Made by a program: the position numbers and the translations under genes. The notes beneath the pieces were generated by a model. That model made no database searches. It was not told where the DNA came from and saw nothing but the letters and a program-made list of their open reading frames with translations. Source: DATIYF01 sp035517775 (GTDB lineage: Bacteria > Acidobacteriota > Terriglobia > Terriglobales > Acidobacteriaceae). From it: 46,996 nucleotides of DNA. The DNA lies in assembly GCA_035517775.1 (NCBI GenBank), contig DATIYF010000074.1:1-46996 (forward strand), read 5' to 3'. Positions 16,164 to 24,901 of the stretch are shown piece after piece (the stretch's first letter is position 1; each line of letters starts with the position of its first letter).

Positions 16164-18602
16164 CTAGACCTTCAACTCCACCACGGTCGCGCCCGCCCCG
16201 CCCTCGTTCTGCGGCGGCTCGGCCACCGAGGCTACCTGCGGATGCTGCTGCAGATATTGCCGCAGCGCCTTGCGCAGCACCCCCATGCCGCTGCCGTGCA
16301 CTACGCGCACTCGCGGCAACCCGGCGAGGAAGGCCCGGTCCACGAATTTTTCCACCTCGCGGGTGGCATCATCCACCGTCTGCCCGATCACGTTGATCTC
16401 CGAAGCCGCCGTTTGCGGCTCGGAGTGCAGAGAGACCGAAACCCCCCGCGACCGCGCTGCTTTCAGCGGAGAGTCTGTCGCCCGCGCCAGGACCTCGGCG
16501 ATATCGTCGCCGGCAATCCGCATCTTCATGGAGCCGATCTCGACCTCAAAATGAGTGTCATCGAGGCGCCGCGAAACCAGCGCCGGCCGGCCCATAGACT
16601 TCAGCTTGACCGTGTCGCCTTCAGAGACGCCGGTTACCGCGTGCGGCCGCGCGTGCGGATCGCCCCGGTCGGCGCCGGTGGTGTGCGCCACGATCGCGGA
16701 ATCGAACTGCTCGCGAAAATCCCGGCGCAGGCGCGCCGCGCGCCGCTCGGCATCTTTACTGAGCTTCTGCGCCGCCGCCCGCTCCTGCACCGCGTTCACT
16801 GCCTCGCGCGCCTGGTATTCGAAGTCAGCCAGCAGGCCCTCCAGCTTCTTCTCCAATTCCTTCACCTTGCTCAACTGCTCGCGCCGGCCCTCCGCCGCCA
16901 GCCGCGATTTCTCGCGCTCCAGCTCCGCCTGCAAGGCGCCCAGCCGCAGCCGTTCCGCTTCCACCTCGCGTAACTGCGCGTGCAGGCGGTCCAGAAATTC
17001 GCCCACATCCCGCGCCTGCGTGCCCAATCGCGACCGTGCAGCTTCAATAATGGCCGGGTTCAACCCCAGGCGCTGCGCAATGTTGATGCCCGCCGAAGCT
17101 CCCGGCACGCCGATCTTCAGCATGTAAGTGGGCTGCAGCGTAGCCTCATCGAAGCCCACCGAGGCGTTGACCACGCCGGAGGCATTTGCCGCGTAAACTT
17201 TCAGCGAAGTGTGGTGCGTGGAGATCACCGTGACGCAGCCGATCCTCCGGAAATGCCCGGCGATGGCCACCGCCAGCGCCGCTCCCTCCTCGGGATCAGT
17301 CGCCGAGCCCAGCTCATCCAGCAACACCAGAGATGCGGCCGTCGCCGCCCGGGAAATCCGGTCAATATTGGTCACATGCGCGGAAAACGTGGAAAGATTC
17401 TGCTCAATGGATTGATAGTCGCCAATATCAGCCAGCACCGCGTCAAACACCGGCAATTCCGCCCGCTCCGCCGGCACCGGCATGCCCGCCTGCGCCATCA
17501 GGGTAAGCAGGCCCGCGGTCTTGAGCGCGACCGTCTTTCCCCCGGTGTTCGGGCCGGTAATCACCAGCTGCCGCCGCTCGCCCTCCAGCTCAAAGCTGAT
17601 CGGCACCACCCGGCCTCCCTTGAGCCTGAAATTGTGCTCCAGCAGCGGATGGCGCGCCTGGTGCAGCAAAAATACCCGCTCATCGGCGCCATGAAAGCGC
17701 GCCGGAACGCAGGCATAATCTTCCGCGAAACGCGCTTTGGCGAACTGCAGTTCCACTTCCGCCAGAATTTCAGCCGCCGCCAGAATCACGCCCGCGTTCC
17801 CGCCGATGCGCCCGGTCATCTCCAGCAGAATGCGGTGAATCTCGGCCTGCTCTTCGTCGAGCAGGCGCACCAGATCGTTGTTTTGCTCGATCGTCTCCAG
17901 CGGCTCGAGGAACACGGTTTGCCCGCTGGAGCTCGCGCCGTGCACCACGCCTTGCACCCGCCGTTTCTGCTCGATCTTCACCGGAATCACGAAGCGCTCG
18001 CCGCGAATCGTGACCAGCTCCTCCTGCAGCGCGCCGCCCTCGGAAAGCCGGCGCAGGTAGCTGCGCAGAGCTTCCTGAATCTGCCGCTTCTGCCGCTCGA
18101 TCTCGCGGCGAATGCGCGTCAGCTCCGGCGAGGCCCGGTCTTCCAGCGTTCCATCGGGCAGAATTTTGTTGCGGAAGAAGCGCAGAAAGTCAGTCAGATC
18201 GGCAATTTCCGCCGAAAGCCCGGCCGCCGCCTTCCAGGCCACTTTCATCGCCGCCGGCGGGTTCAGAGCGATCTCCCGCCACTCGGCCGCGCGGTCCGCC
18301 ACCAGAATCACGTCGCGAATTTCAGCCGTCTCGAGCGCCGCACCCGCAATGCGGGATTTCTCCACCAGCCCGGCGATCTCGATCAAACCTGCAAATTCAA
18401 AGCGCCCGCCCGCGCGGCGAAATTCCCGGATCTCGGCCGTCAGTTGTTGTTGGGTTTCAATCCAGGTGCGGTCGGCGGTAGGCCCAAGCGCCGCTACCCG
18501 CGCCTGCCCCAGCGGCGAGGCGGTGTAGCCGCGCAGCAATTCGCGCAGAGCGCTGAACTCGAGCACTGCGGCGCTGGAATGAGCCAGTGGTGCGGGCGGC
18601 AT
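16164..18602 (-). CDS. mutS2: MutS2 family protein with Smr domain
   Basis: The product has 812 residues from ATG 18602; a TTG three codons upstream is also open. The layout is MutS2. A helical core lacks the mismatch-recognition domain. The ABC ATPase has Walker A in VITGPNTGGKTVALKT, LLDELGSATDPEEGAAL (Walker B/signature region) and VISTHH. A long coiled coil follows (about 510-620, rich in REVEAERLRLGALQAELERE-like heptads). A C-terminal Smr nuclease domain begins at EINVIGQTVDDATREV and includes VRVVHGSGMGVLRKAL. MutS2 suppresses recombination or rescues collided ribosomes in different species. The Smr HGxG motif is intact, but the usual DLRG is replaced by NVIGQ. Confidence 0.95.
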   Translation of the reverse strand: MPPAPLAHSSAAVLEFSALRELLRGYTASPLGQARVAALGPTADRTWIETQQQLTAEIREFRRAGGRFEFAGLIEIAGLVEKSRIAGAALETAEIRDVILVADRAAEWREIALNPPAAMKVAWKAAAGLSAEIADLTDFLRFFRNKILPDGTLEDRASPELTRIRREIERQKRQIQEALRSYLRRLSEGGALQEELVTIRGERFVIPVKIEQKRRVQGVVHGASSSGQTVFLEPLETIEQNNDLVRLLDEEQAEIHRILLEMTGRIGGNAGVILAAAEILAEVELQFAKARFAEDYACVPARFHGADERVFLLHQARHPLLEHNFRLKGGRVVPISFELEGERRQLVITGPNTGGKTVALKTAGLLTLMAQAGMPVPAERAELPVFDAVLADIGDYQSIEQNLSTFSAHVTNIDRISRAATAASLVLLDELGSATDPEEGAALAVAIAGHFRRIGCVTVISTHHTSLKVYAANASGVVNASVGFDEATLQPTYMLKIGVPGASAGINIAQRLGLNPAIIEAARSRLGTQARDVGEFLDRLHAQLREVEAERLRLGALQAELEREKSRLAAEGRREQLSKVKELEKKLEGLLADFEYQAREAVNAVQERAAAQKLSKDAERRAARLRRDFREQFDSAIVAHTTGADRGDPHARPHAVTGVSEGDTVKLKSMGRPALVSRRLDDTHFEVEIGSMKMRIAGDDIAEVLARATDSPLKAARSRGVSVSLHSEPQTAASEINVIGQTVDDATREVEKFVDRAFLAGLPRVRVVHGSGMGVLRKALRQYLQQHPQVASVAEPPQNEGGAGATVVELKV

Positions 18603-18653
18603 CGCAGTCAATGGTACAAGAGCATATGCCGCGATGCACGGTCAGCGGGCGCG

Positions 18654-18659
18654 TATAAT
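18654..18659 (+). promoter_or_regulatory. TATAAT box upstream of the Gfo/Idh gene
   Basis: A perfect -10 hexamer lies in the divergent mutS2/Gfo region, 58 bases before the Gfo start. A matching -35 is not evident. Confidence 0.35.
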
Positions 18660-18717
18660 CCCTTCCTGCCTCGAACTGAGTGGCATCACTTTGAGTAACG
18701 CAAAACTCGGAGCTCAC

Positions 18718-19851
18718 ATGCTGCGAATGGGAATGGTCGGCGGCGGCCCGGGCGCTTTTATCGGGCCCGTGCACCGCATGGGGGCCGAACTGGATGGTGA
18801 AATCCATCTGGTCGCCGGGGCTTTCAGTTCCGATCCTGCAAAGTCAAAACTGGCTGCCTCGGGCTACGGCATTGCCGCCGAGCGCGCCTACGCCAACTAT
18901 GAAGAAATGCTGAAGTCGGAATCCAAACGCTCCGACCCGATTGATTTCGTCGTCATCGCTACGCCCAACCACCTGCACTTGCCGATCGCCGCGGCCGCTA
19001 TGGATCTGGGCTTTCACGTCGTCTCCGATAAGCCGGCCACCGCCACCCTCGCCGAAGCCTACAAATTGCGCGAGGCCGTCCGGCGTACCGGCAAGCTGTA
19101 CGCCCTCACCCACACTTACACCGGCTACCCCCTGGTGCGTGAGGCGCGAACAATCTGCCGGCGCGGCGATCTGGGCGCCGTGCGCAAGGTGGTGGTCGAG
19201 TATTCGCAAGGCTGGCTGAGCGACCGCCTGGAAGAGACCGGGCACAAACAGGCCGCCTGGCGCGCCGACCCGGCCCAGGCCGGCCTCGGCGGCTGCATTG
19301 GCGATATCGGCGTGCACGCCTTCAACCTGGTTGAGTTCGTCACCGGGTTGCGCATCGGCGAAATTGCCGCCGCGCTTTCCAGTGTGGTCAAAGGCCGGCG
19401 GCTTGATGACGACTGCAACGTCCTGCTGCGCATGGATAACGGCGCCCCCGGCGTGCTGCACGCCTCGCAGATCGCGGCCGGCGAGCGCAATGGAATCCGC
19501 CTGCGCGTTTATGGAGAAAAGGGCGGCCTCGAGTGGTCGCACGATGACCCCAACTGCCTGCGCCTGAACTGGAAAGATGCCCCCAGCCAGACTTTGTACG
19601 CCGGCAGCAACGTGAACTATCTCTCGGAGCCAACCCGTTCGGCATTTCGCGTGCCCATTGGCCACCCCGAAGGCCTGATCGAAGCCTTCGCCAACATTTA
19701 CCGCGACTTCGCCACTGCACTTCGCAATCGCCAGCCCCTCAGCGACGTGGTGCCTTCCATTGAGGCCGGCGTGCGCGGCATGTTGTTCGTCGAACGCGCT
19801 GTAGAGAGCAGCCGCGCCGGCTCGCGCTGGCTGGCCTTGGCCGAGTCTTAG
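18718..19851 (+). CDS. Gfo/Idh/MocA-family oxidoreductase (cytoplasmic)
   Basis: ATG at 18718 follows GGAG with five to six bases spacing; the frame is open further upstream. The 377-residue product has an N-terminal Rossmann fold beginning LRMGMVGGGPGAFIGPVHRMG, then DFVVIATPNHLHLPIA and VVSDKPATATLAEA. SDKPA stands where the family's EKP motif lies and keeps the catalytic Lys. The C-terminal beta domain contains GGCIGDIGVHAFNLVEFVTG. Members use NAD(P) to oxidise sugars or inositols. No signal peptide is present, in contrast to the paralogue at 39071. It is followed after 66 bases by a sugar isomerase/epimerase, a common pairing in keto-sugar or inositol catabolism; the substrate is unknown. 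Confidence 0.92.
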   Translation: MLRMGMVGGGPGAFIGPVHRMGAELDGEIHLVAGAFSSDPAKSKLAASGYGIAAERAYANYEEMLKSESKRSDPIDFVVIATPNHLHLPIAAAAMDLGFHVVSDKPATATLAEAYKLREAVRRTGKLYALTHTYTGYPLVREARTICRRGDLGAVRKVVVEYSQGWLSDRLEETGHKQAAWRADPAQAGLGGCIGDIGVHAFNLVEFVTGLRIGEIAAALSSVVKGRRLDDDCNVLLRMDNGAPGVLHASQIAAGERNGIRLRVYGEKGGLEWSHDDPNCLRLNWKDAPSQTLYAGSNVNYLSEPTRSAFRVPIGHPEGLIEAFANIYRDFATALRNRQPLSDVVPSIEAGVRGMLFVERAVESSRAGSRWLALAES

Positions 19852-19917
19852 GATGCGTGGCGCCCTCGCCCGCGATCTTTGGGATTGTCCGCGACGCAAG
19901 GTGGAGAAGGCATACCC

Positions 19918-20943
19918 ATGAGCATCGTCAAAGGTCCGGCGATCTTCCTCGCCCAATTCGCCGCTGACGCCGCCCCCTTCAACTCGCTCGCTTCCATCGC
20001 CGCCTGGGCCGCTAAGCTCGGCTACATCGGGGTGCAGATTCCTTCCTGGGACAAGCGGCTGTTCGATCTCGAAGCCGCCGCCGAAAGCAAGACTTACTGC
20101 GAGGAAATTGCCGGCACGCTCAAAAACCACGGCCTGCAGATAAGCGAACTCTCCACTCACCTGCAAGGCCAACTGGTCGCCTCTCACCCTGCGTATGACG
20201 CGTTGTTCGATGGCTTCGCGCCGGGCCAGGTGCGCGGCGATCCTCAGGCGCGGCAGCAATGGGCCGTCAATCAGCTCAAATTCGCCGCCCGCGCCAGCGC
20301 CAACCTGGGCCTCAGGGCGCACGCCACTTTTTCCGGAGCGCTGGCCTGGCCGTTCGTTTATCCCTGGCCGCAGCGCCCGCCGGGCATGATGGAAGAGGCC
20401 TTCGCCGAGCTCGCCCGCCGCTGGAGGCCGGTTCTCGACGCTTTTGACGAAAGCGGGGTTGACCTGTGCTTCGAAATTCATCCCGGCGAAGACCTGCACG
20501 ATGGCGCAAGCTTCGAGCGATTTCTCGCAGCCGTGGGCGGCCATGGCCGCGCCAACATTCTTTACGACCCCAGCCACTTCCTTCTGCAGCAGCTCGATTA
20601 CCTCGCCTTCCTGGATCTCTATCACGACCGCATCAAGGCCTTTCATGTGAAGGACGCCGAGTTCCGCCCCACCGGCCGCTCCGGAGTCTATGGCGGATAT
20701 CAGGAATGGATAGATCGCCCCGGGCGCTTTCGCTCACCCGGTGACGGGCAGGTGGACTTCAAGGCAATTTTCAGTAAGCTTGCGCAATACGGATACGGCG
20801 GCTGGGCCGTGCTGGAATGGGAGTGCTGTCTGAAGCACCCCGAAGATGGCGCCCGCGAAGGGGCGCCGTTTATCGCTCGCCACATCATTCGCCGCGCGGA
20901 CCATGCCTTCGACGACTTTGCCGCCAGCGGCGAGGGCCATTAA
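19918..20943 (+). CDS. Sugar phosphate isomerase/epimerase (xylose isomerase-like TIM barrel)
   Basis: ATG at 19918 is preceded by GGAGAAGG about seven bases away; the product has 341 residues. It shows the AP-endonuclease-2/xylose-isomerase-like barrel landmarks: WAAKLGYIGVQIPSWD, HGLQISELSTHLQGQLVASH, GVDLCFEIHPGEDLHDG (metal-binding Glu), NILYDPSHFLLQQLD, IKAFHVKDAEF and WAVLEWEC. The Glu/Asp/His/Glu set expected for a divalent metal centre is visible. Family members interconvert ketoses, keto-inositols or hydroxypyruvate. The gene is evidently coupled to the preceding Gfo/Idh dehydrogenase. It ends at a dispersed repeat. Confidence 0.9.
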   Translation: MSIVKGPAIFLAQFAADAAPFNSLASIAAWAAKLGYIGVQIPSWDKRLFDLEAAAESKTYCEEIAGTLKNHGLQISELSTHLQGQLVASHPAYDALFDGFAPGQVRGDPQARQQWAVNQLKFAARASANLGLRAHATFSGALAWPFVYPWPQRPPGMMEEAFAELARRWRPVLDAFDESGVDLCFEIHPGEDLHDGASFERFLAAVGGHGRANILYDPSHFLLQQLDYLAFLDLYHDRIKAFHVKDAEFRPTGRSGVYGGYQEWIDRPGRFRSPGDGQVDFKAIFSKLAQYGYGGWAVLEWECCLKHPEDGAREGAPFIARHIIRRADHAFDDFAASGEGH

Positions 20944-20951
20944 AGGACCAT

Positions 20952-20995
20952 GTGGGGACAGCCGCCCTCGGCTGTCCGGGCGAGCGCAGCTCGCC
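20952..20995 (+). repeat. Dispersed 44-bp repeat, copy 1
   Basis: It starts GTGGGGACAGCCGCCCTCGG and ends GGGCGAGCGCAGCTCGCC, and lies between the convergent isomerase and M20 genes. It is nearly identical (one mismatch over 44 bases) to the inverted copy at 25466-25509 and related to the copy at 25381-25422. Internal arms (GCCCTCGGC, CGAGC-GCTCG) make it hairpin-prone. Confidence 0.8.
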
Positions 20996-21036
20996 AGTTC
21001 CGCGGCCCCCAGCTTCGGACCCGCCCCCCATGCATA

Positions 21037-22458
21037 CTACTTCGACGTCAGCATCTTCAGAAACCGGTAGTAGAAGTCCACCCCGCCATAGTACGACTCC
21101 ACCCCCAGGCGCTCATCTTTGCCGTGGGCGCGAACGTCGTCGCGGTCAATGGCCAGCCCTGAGACGCCATAAGTCGGCATGCCGGCGGCATTGGTGTACA
21201 CCCCATCCGACGCGCCATCGGCCATGGAGGGAATCACGGGAATGCCCGGCCACATTTCTTCGGTCACCGCCTCCAGCGCCTTCATCATCTCCGGGCGCAG
21301 CGGCGGCGGAGTGAAGGCCACGTTGTTCGGCGCCTGATCGAAAATGTTGCCGAAATTATCCATGTAGCGCACGGTGATCTTAGGATCGTCGAACACCTTG
21401 ATCAGAGTCTGCCGCACTTCCTCTGAGGTGTGCCCGGGGAAAATGCGGCAGTTCACAATCGCCTGCGCGCTCTGCGGCAGGGCATTGTTGGCGTGGCCTG
21501 CGTTCAGGCGCGTGGCCACGCAGGTGGTGTGCAGCGTGGAGTTGTCAATCGGATCCTCGGAGAGCCGTGCGATCGCCGCCTGATCGGGAGGGTTCTTCAG
21601 AATCGCCAGCATGTCTTTAGCGCGCTGCCCCGTTTCTACCTTGGCCTCGCGCTCGTAGTAAGCCCGCGTCACACTGTTCAGCTCAAAGGGAAAGTGGTAG
21701 TGCTGCAGGCGTTCCAGCCCATCGGCCAGGTGGTAAATGGCATTATCCGGCACGGGCAGCGAACTGTGGCCGCCCTTGTTGAGCACCGTAAGCTGATAAT
21801 CGGCGTAAAGCTTTTCGCTGGCATCGAGTTCCATCATCTCCGGCTTGCCGTGCTCGGTAGTCACGCCGCCGCCATCGCTGTTGAGCACAAATTCGGCGTC
21901 AATCAGGCTGCGATCATGCTTGATCAGCCAGTCCGGGCCGTTGAATTTTCCGCCCTCTTCATCGGCGGTCAGCGCCAGAATGATGTCACGGTCGGGCACG
22001 AAGCCCTCTTTCTTGAAGCGGATGAGAGTCGTGGCCATGATGGCGTCGCCCGACTTCATGTCCTGCGAGCCCCGGCCATAGTAGTAGCCGTCTTTTTCCA
22101 CAAACTGGAAGGGATCGGTGGTCCAGTCGGAGCGCTTGGCTTCTACCACGTCCAGGTGGCCAATCAGCAGCACCGGCTTGTACTTGCCCGAGCCATGCAG
22201 CCGGACCACCAGGTTTTTCTTGCGATCATTAGGGCCGACCACATGAATATCGCTCTCGGGAAAACCGGCGTCCCGGAAGCGCTGCGCCATGGCTTCGGCG
22301 GCGGTGGTCACGTTGCCCACCGAGTCGGTCGTATTGATCTCGATCAACTGCTTGAAGATATCGTGGGAGAGCTGGCGGGTCGAGCTGTCCACTTGAGCGG
22401 TTGCGGGAAGGCTGAAGGCAAACAAGAGAAGGCAGAACAGCAAGTCACGAGGGTTCAA
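21037..22458 (-). CDS. Exported M20-family metallopeptidase
   Basis: The start is TTG at 22458, supported by AGGAG six bases upstream and an immediate Sec signal peptide (MNPRDLLFCLLLFAFSLPATAQ); no suitable ATG exists. The 473-residue product has the M20 di-zinc hydrolase landmarks: LIGHLDVVEA (His ligand), GRGSQDMKSGDA (bridging Asp), LTADEEGGKF (catalytic Glu plus Glu ligand) and LNSDGGG (Asp ligand). A dimerisation domain follows with CVATRLNAGHANNALPQSAQ, and the C-terminus contains MPTYGVSGLAIDRDDVRAHGKDERL (His ligand). It probably hydrolyses peptides or N-acyl amino acids in the periplasm. The next gene upstream on the same strand is a serine hydrolase, but 427 bases separate them. 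Confidence 0.92.
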   Translation of the reverse strand: MNPRDLLFCLLLFAFSLPATAQVDSSTRQLSHDIFKQLIEINTTDSVGNVTTAAEAMAQRFRDAGFPESDIHVVGPNDRKKNLVVRLHGSGKYKPVLLIGHLDVVEAKRSDWTTDPFQFVEKDGYYYGRGSQDMKSGDAIMATTLIRFKKEGFVPDRDIILALTADEEGGKFNGPDWLIKHDRSLIDAEFVLNSDGGGVTTEHGKPEMMELDASEKLYADYQLTVLNKGGHSSLPVPDNAIYHLADGLERLQHYHFPFELNSVTRAYYEREAKVETGQRAKDMLAILKNPPDQAAIARLSEDPIDNSTLHTTCVATRLNAGHANNALPQSAQAIVNCRIFPGHTSEEVRQTLIKVFDDPKITVRYMDNFGNIFDQAPNNVAFTPPPLRPEMMKALEAVTEEMWPGIPVIPSMADGASDGVYTNAAGMPTYGVSGLAIDRDDVRAHGKDERLGVESYYGGVDFYYRFLKMLTSK

Positions 22459-22885
22459 CCTGGGCTCCTGGGGATTTGGATTACGTTTTACCGCGTTCCA
22501 AAGTACCAGATCGTGCGGCCGGCTGCCAGTTGGACCCGGCTGCCCCCGAGACCTAGTTTGCTGGGGCCTCGGGCGTGGCGCTCGGGGAACGCCAAATCAA
22601 TTCTCCGAACGGGCGAAATTCTCGTTTCCGGAAAATCCTGTCAAGCCCCCCTGTGAGGCGATTCTCAAGCTAAGCGGATGAATCCAAACCGGAAATAAAT
22701 TTCGGAAAACTGTCCCATTTGCCCCCGGCGAATTGCTATTCTGGAAATAGGGAGCATAAAAGCGCGCGCGGACCAGTGCCGCGCGTTTCTTTTTGCCTAC
22801 GGGCTCGTAGAGACGTAGCTTGCTACGTCTCCAGAGATGGCATAGCGGCCCTGCGCGCAGGTAGGAGACGTAGCAAGCTACGTCT
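22459..22885. other. 427-base intergenic region with an orphan plus-strand terminator and a REP-like repeat
   Basis: No convincing protein gene is present. It holds the leader of the M20 gene, a plus-strand intrinsic terminator at 22762-22795 with no plus-strand gene before it, and most of a nested palindrome at 22806-22890. A short unannotated transcript is possible; see the findings. Confidence 0.5.
22762..22795 (+). terminator. Orphan intrinsic terminator on the plus strand
   Basis: CGCGCGG (22765-22771) pairs with CCGCGCG (22779-22785) across the loop ACCAGTG and is followed by TTTCTTTTTG. Both neighbouring genes are on the minus strand, so it has no obvious protein gene to serve. Confidence 0.6.
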
Positions 22886-22890
22886 CTACG
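22806..22890. repeat. REP/BIME-like nested palindrome
   Basis: Two exactly inverted 27-base arms (22806-22832 and 22864-22890) flank a 31-base spacer. Each arm is itself a hairpin, with AGACGTAG and CTACGTCT around a four-base loop. The right arm contains the stop codon of the serine-hydrolase gene (minus, 22888-22886). Confidence 0.85.
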
Positions 22891-24583
22891 GCGTGAAGGT
22901 GCGGTAGTAGCTCAGGCCCGAGAGCAGGCAGCGCAACGTCTTGCCGTGAACCACGGTATCGAAGCTAATCTGCTCGTTGGGCGGTACGCCTTCTTCCCCG
23001 GCCCAGAAGCCACCCTTGCCATCTGGAGTGAGCAGCCACTCGCTGCCATCGGGCTGAATGAGCCGGAGCTGGTCTTTCCTGATGACGATGCGAAAATTGT
23101 TGAACCAGGCATGATTGGCGCGATAGTGGCCGGGATAGGCGGCCCACTCGGCGGGCGCTGAAAATCTGCGCGGGCCCTGGTAGCGCTGGTTGGCATACCA
23201 TTCGCCGCCATAGAAAGCTTCGCTGACGGCGCCGTTCTCGCGGTGAAACGTGAGCGGAAAGAGGACAAAAGCGGGATCGGGGACGAGGAAGGAGTCTTTG
23301 CCGTAGTTTTCGAGGGCCAGCTTCTGGCCGGGGCGCACCAGAAGCAGTTCGGTTTCCTGCGCGGCAAAGGTCAGGGTCTTGCCCTCGGGCGAGGTGTAAG
23401 TGCCGGCGTAATCGGCGGCGTTCGTGACGTGGGTGGGCGGGTCGTCTTCGGGAATCGGCGGCAGCTCGCGATTGTCATACACCGCGCGTAGAAGCTGCAT
23501 GGCGTAGTGCGGAATTTTTCCCGGTCCGCCGGGAAAGTTGACCAGCGCGATGACGCCGATGCCGTCATCGAGATCGCCTTCGAGCTGCGAGCTGTAGCCG
23601 ATCATGCCGCCGCTGTGGGCGATGTACGTATGGCCGTCCACCGTGCCGCTGGTCATGCCATAGCCATACCACCGGCCCTTGGCCTCTTCGGCGGCGTGCT
23701 GGATGAGCAGGTCAAAGCTTTTTGCGGAAAGGATGCGGCCGGTGGGGGTGGCGCCACGATTCAGCAGCATGCGGAGATAGGTTGCCATGTCGGTCGCGGT
23801 GGAAACGATGGCGCCATCGCCGGCGGCGTATTCGACCCAGGTGGCTTCGATGAGCGGCGAGGTTGGCGACTCCGGGCGGTCGTCGTAAAGCGGCGCATAG
23901 CCGGTGGCGAGGCGGGAGTAAGTGTCGTCGGTAAAAACAGGCTGGCTGTGAGTCATTTCCAGCGGCTGCAGGATGCGCTGACGCACGTTCTCGCCGGAAG
24001 ACTCGCCGGTGATTTCGGCCAGAAGATAGCCCATCACCTGGTAGCCGATGTTGGAGTAGAGAAAGTGCTTGCCGGGGGCATAGGCGGCCTGGCGATCGCG
24101 CAAAGCGGCGGCCTGGTAGAGGGATGATGGGATGTCGTCGCGGTCGCGGGGCAGGCCGGCGGTGTGGGAGAGAACGTCGTGTCCGGTGATGGGCGCATAT
24201 TTCGAGTGAATAGAAAACCAGTGCAGATATTTCGTGATGGGCCATTGCGGATCGAATTTGCCCTGCTCCATCAACTGCAAAAGGCAGATCGTCGTAAACG
24301 ACTTGGAGATCGAGCCGATTTCGAATTCAGTGGTGGCAGTTACCGGGGTTTTCAGTTTTGTGTCGGCGTAGCCGTAGGTAGAGGCGCGGAGCAGGCCGTT
24401 GCGGTCGGTCAGAGCAAGTGAAAGGCCGGGAATTCCCTGGGTGCGCATTTCGCGGGCGATGTAGGCGTCGAGACGCTGGTAAGCTTCGTTGAGGCGGGCG
24501 GCGCGGCTGGCGTTGGGGGCTTGAGCGGGAGCGGCGACGGTCAGGATGGCGGCGAGCAGGATCGGCAGGCACAGGGTTCGCAT
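22886..24583 (-). CDS. Exported class C beta-lactamase-related serine hydrolase
   Basis: ATG at 24583 follows AAGGAG and opens with a Sec signal peptide (MRTLCLPILLAAILTVAAPA), so I reject the longer frame to 24706. The product has 565 residues. The beta-lactamase/esterase core carries Ser91-xx-Lys94 in IGSISKSF, Tyr176-Ser-Asn178 in FLYSNIGYQ and a later HSGGMIGY in place of KTG. About 190 further C-terminal residues form a lipocalin-like beta domain (YAGTYTSPEGKTLTFAAQ and YPGHYRANHAWFNNFRIV), typical of this exported family. It probably acts as a D-aminopeptidase or esterase rather than a true antibiotic-resistance enzyme. The stop codon lies inside the REP-like arm. Confidence 0.9.
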   Translation of the reverse strand: MRTLCLPILLAAILTVAAPAQAPNASRAARLNEAYQRLDAYIAREMRTQGIPGLSLALTDRNGLLRASTYGYADTKLKTPVTATTEFEIGSISKSFTTICLLQLMEQGKFDPQWPITKYLHWFSIHSKYAPITGHDVLSHTAGLPRDRDDIPSSLYQAAALRDRQAAYAPGKHFLYSNIGYQVMGYLLAEITGESSGENVRQRILQPLEMTHSQPVFTDDTYSRLATGYAPLYDDRPESPTSPLIEATWVEYAAGDGAIVSTATDMATYLRMLLNRGATPTGRILSAKSFDLLIQHAAEEAKGRWYGYGMTSGTVDGHTYIAHSGGMIGYSSQLEGDLDDGIGVIALVNFPGGPGKIPHYAMQLLRAVYDNRELPPIPEDDPPTHVTNAADYAGTYTSPEGKTLTFAAQETELLLVRPGQKLALENYGKDSFLVPDPAFVLFPLTFHRENGAVSEAFYGGEWYANQRYQGPRRFSAPAEWAAYPGHYRANHAWFNNFRIVIRKDQLRLIQPDGSEWLLTPDGKGGFWAGEEGVPPNEQISFDTVVHGKTLRCLLSGLSYYRTFTP

Positions 24584-24901
24584 GCAATCTCCTTCGGGAG
24601 TTGACCGGAAATCTTGGCACGAGCGGGCCGGCAGGGGCCAGTGGTTTCTCTCTGTGCTCCTCTGTGCCCTCTGTGGTTCAGGTTGCTTTTTCACCAAAGA
24701 GGACACAGAGGGGCACAGACGGGCACAGAGGAAAGTGCCGGAGGGGAGTGGTCCAGGCGGAATGCTAGAATTTGAGAGAATTCCCTTTGGCGGTTTGCAG
24801 CAGCAAAGGACATAGGGATCCTTCGACTGCGCGAGAATTCGCTTCGCGGATTCCCGCTTCGCTCAGGCTGGCAAGGCTTTGGGGGCGCTCCAGGTGTTGC
24901 G
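24584..24901. other. 318-base intergenic region made largely of repeats
   Basis: This divergent region holds the CACAGAGG inverted repeat (24645-24735) and a segment at about 24817-24868 beginning CCTTCGACTGCGCG and ending CTTCGCTCAGG, a motif I recall as widespread in environmental bacterial genomes. No gene is evident. Confidence 0.5.
24645..24735. repeat. CACAGAGG-type inverted repeat, copy 1
   Basis: The left arm (24645-24680) has CTCTGTGCTCCTCTGTGCCC and the right arm (24693-24735) has GAGGACACAGAGGGGCACAG. Each is an array of CACAGAGG units in opposite orientation around a 12-base spacer. A second copy lies at 27217-27283. Confidence 0.7.

Noticed and set aside
16980..18698. A 572-codon open frame on the plus strand
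   Set aside because: It is antisense to mutS2, rich in Arg, His and Gln without any recognisable domain, and arises from high G+C third positions.
18844..20646. A 600-codon open frame on the minus strand
   Set aside because: It is antisense to both the Gfo/Idh and isomerase genes and is low-complexity Gly/Ala/Val; the plus-strand genes have clear motifs.
21430..22656. A 408-codon open frame on the plus strand
   Set aside because: It is antisense to the M20 peptidase gene, which has a signal peptide, ribosome binding site and all metal ligands.
22886..24583. A beta-lactamase antibiotic-resistance gene
   Set aside because: The core motifs fit the broad serine hydrolase/esterase family with a C-terminal lipocalin-like domain; there is no resistance context or KTG motif.
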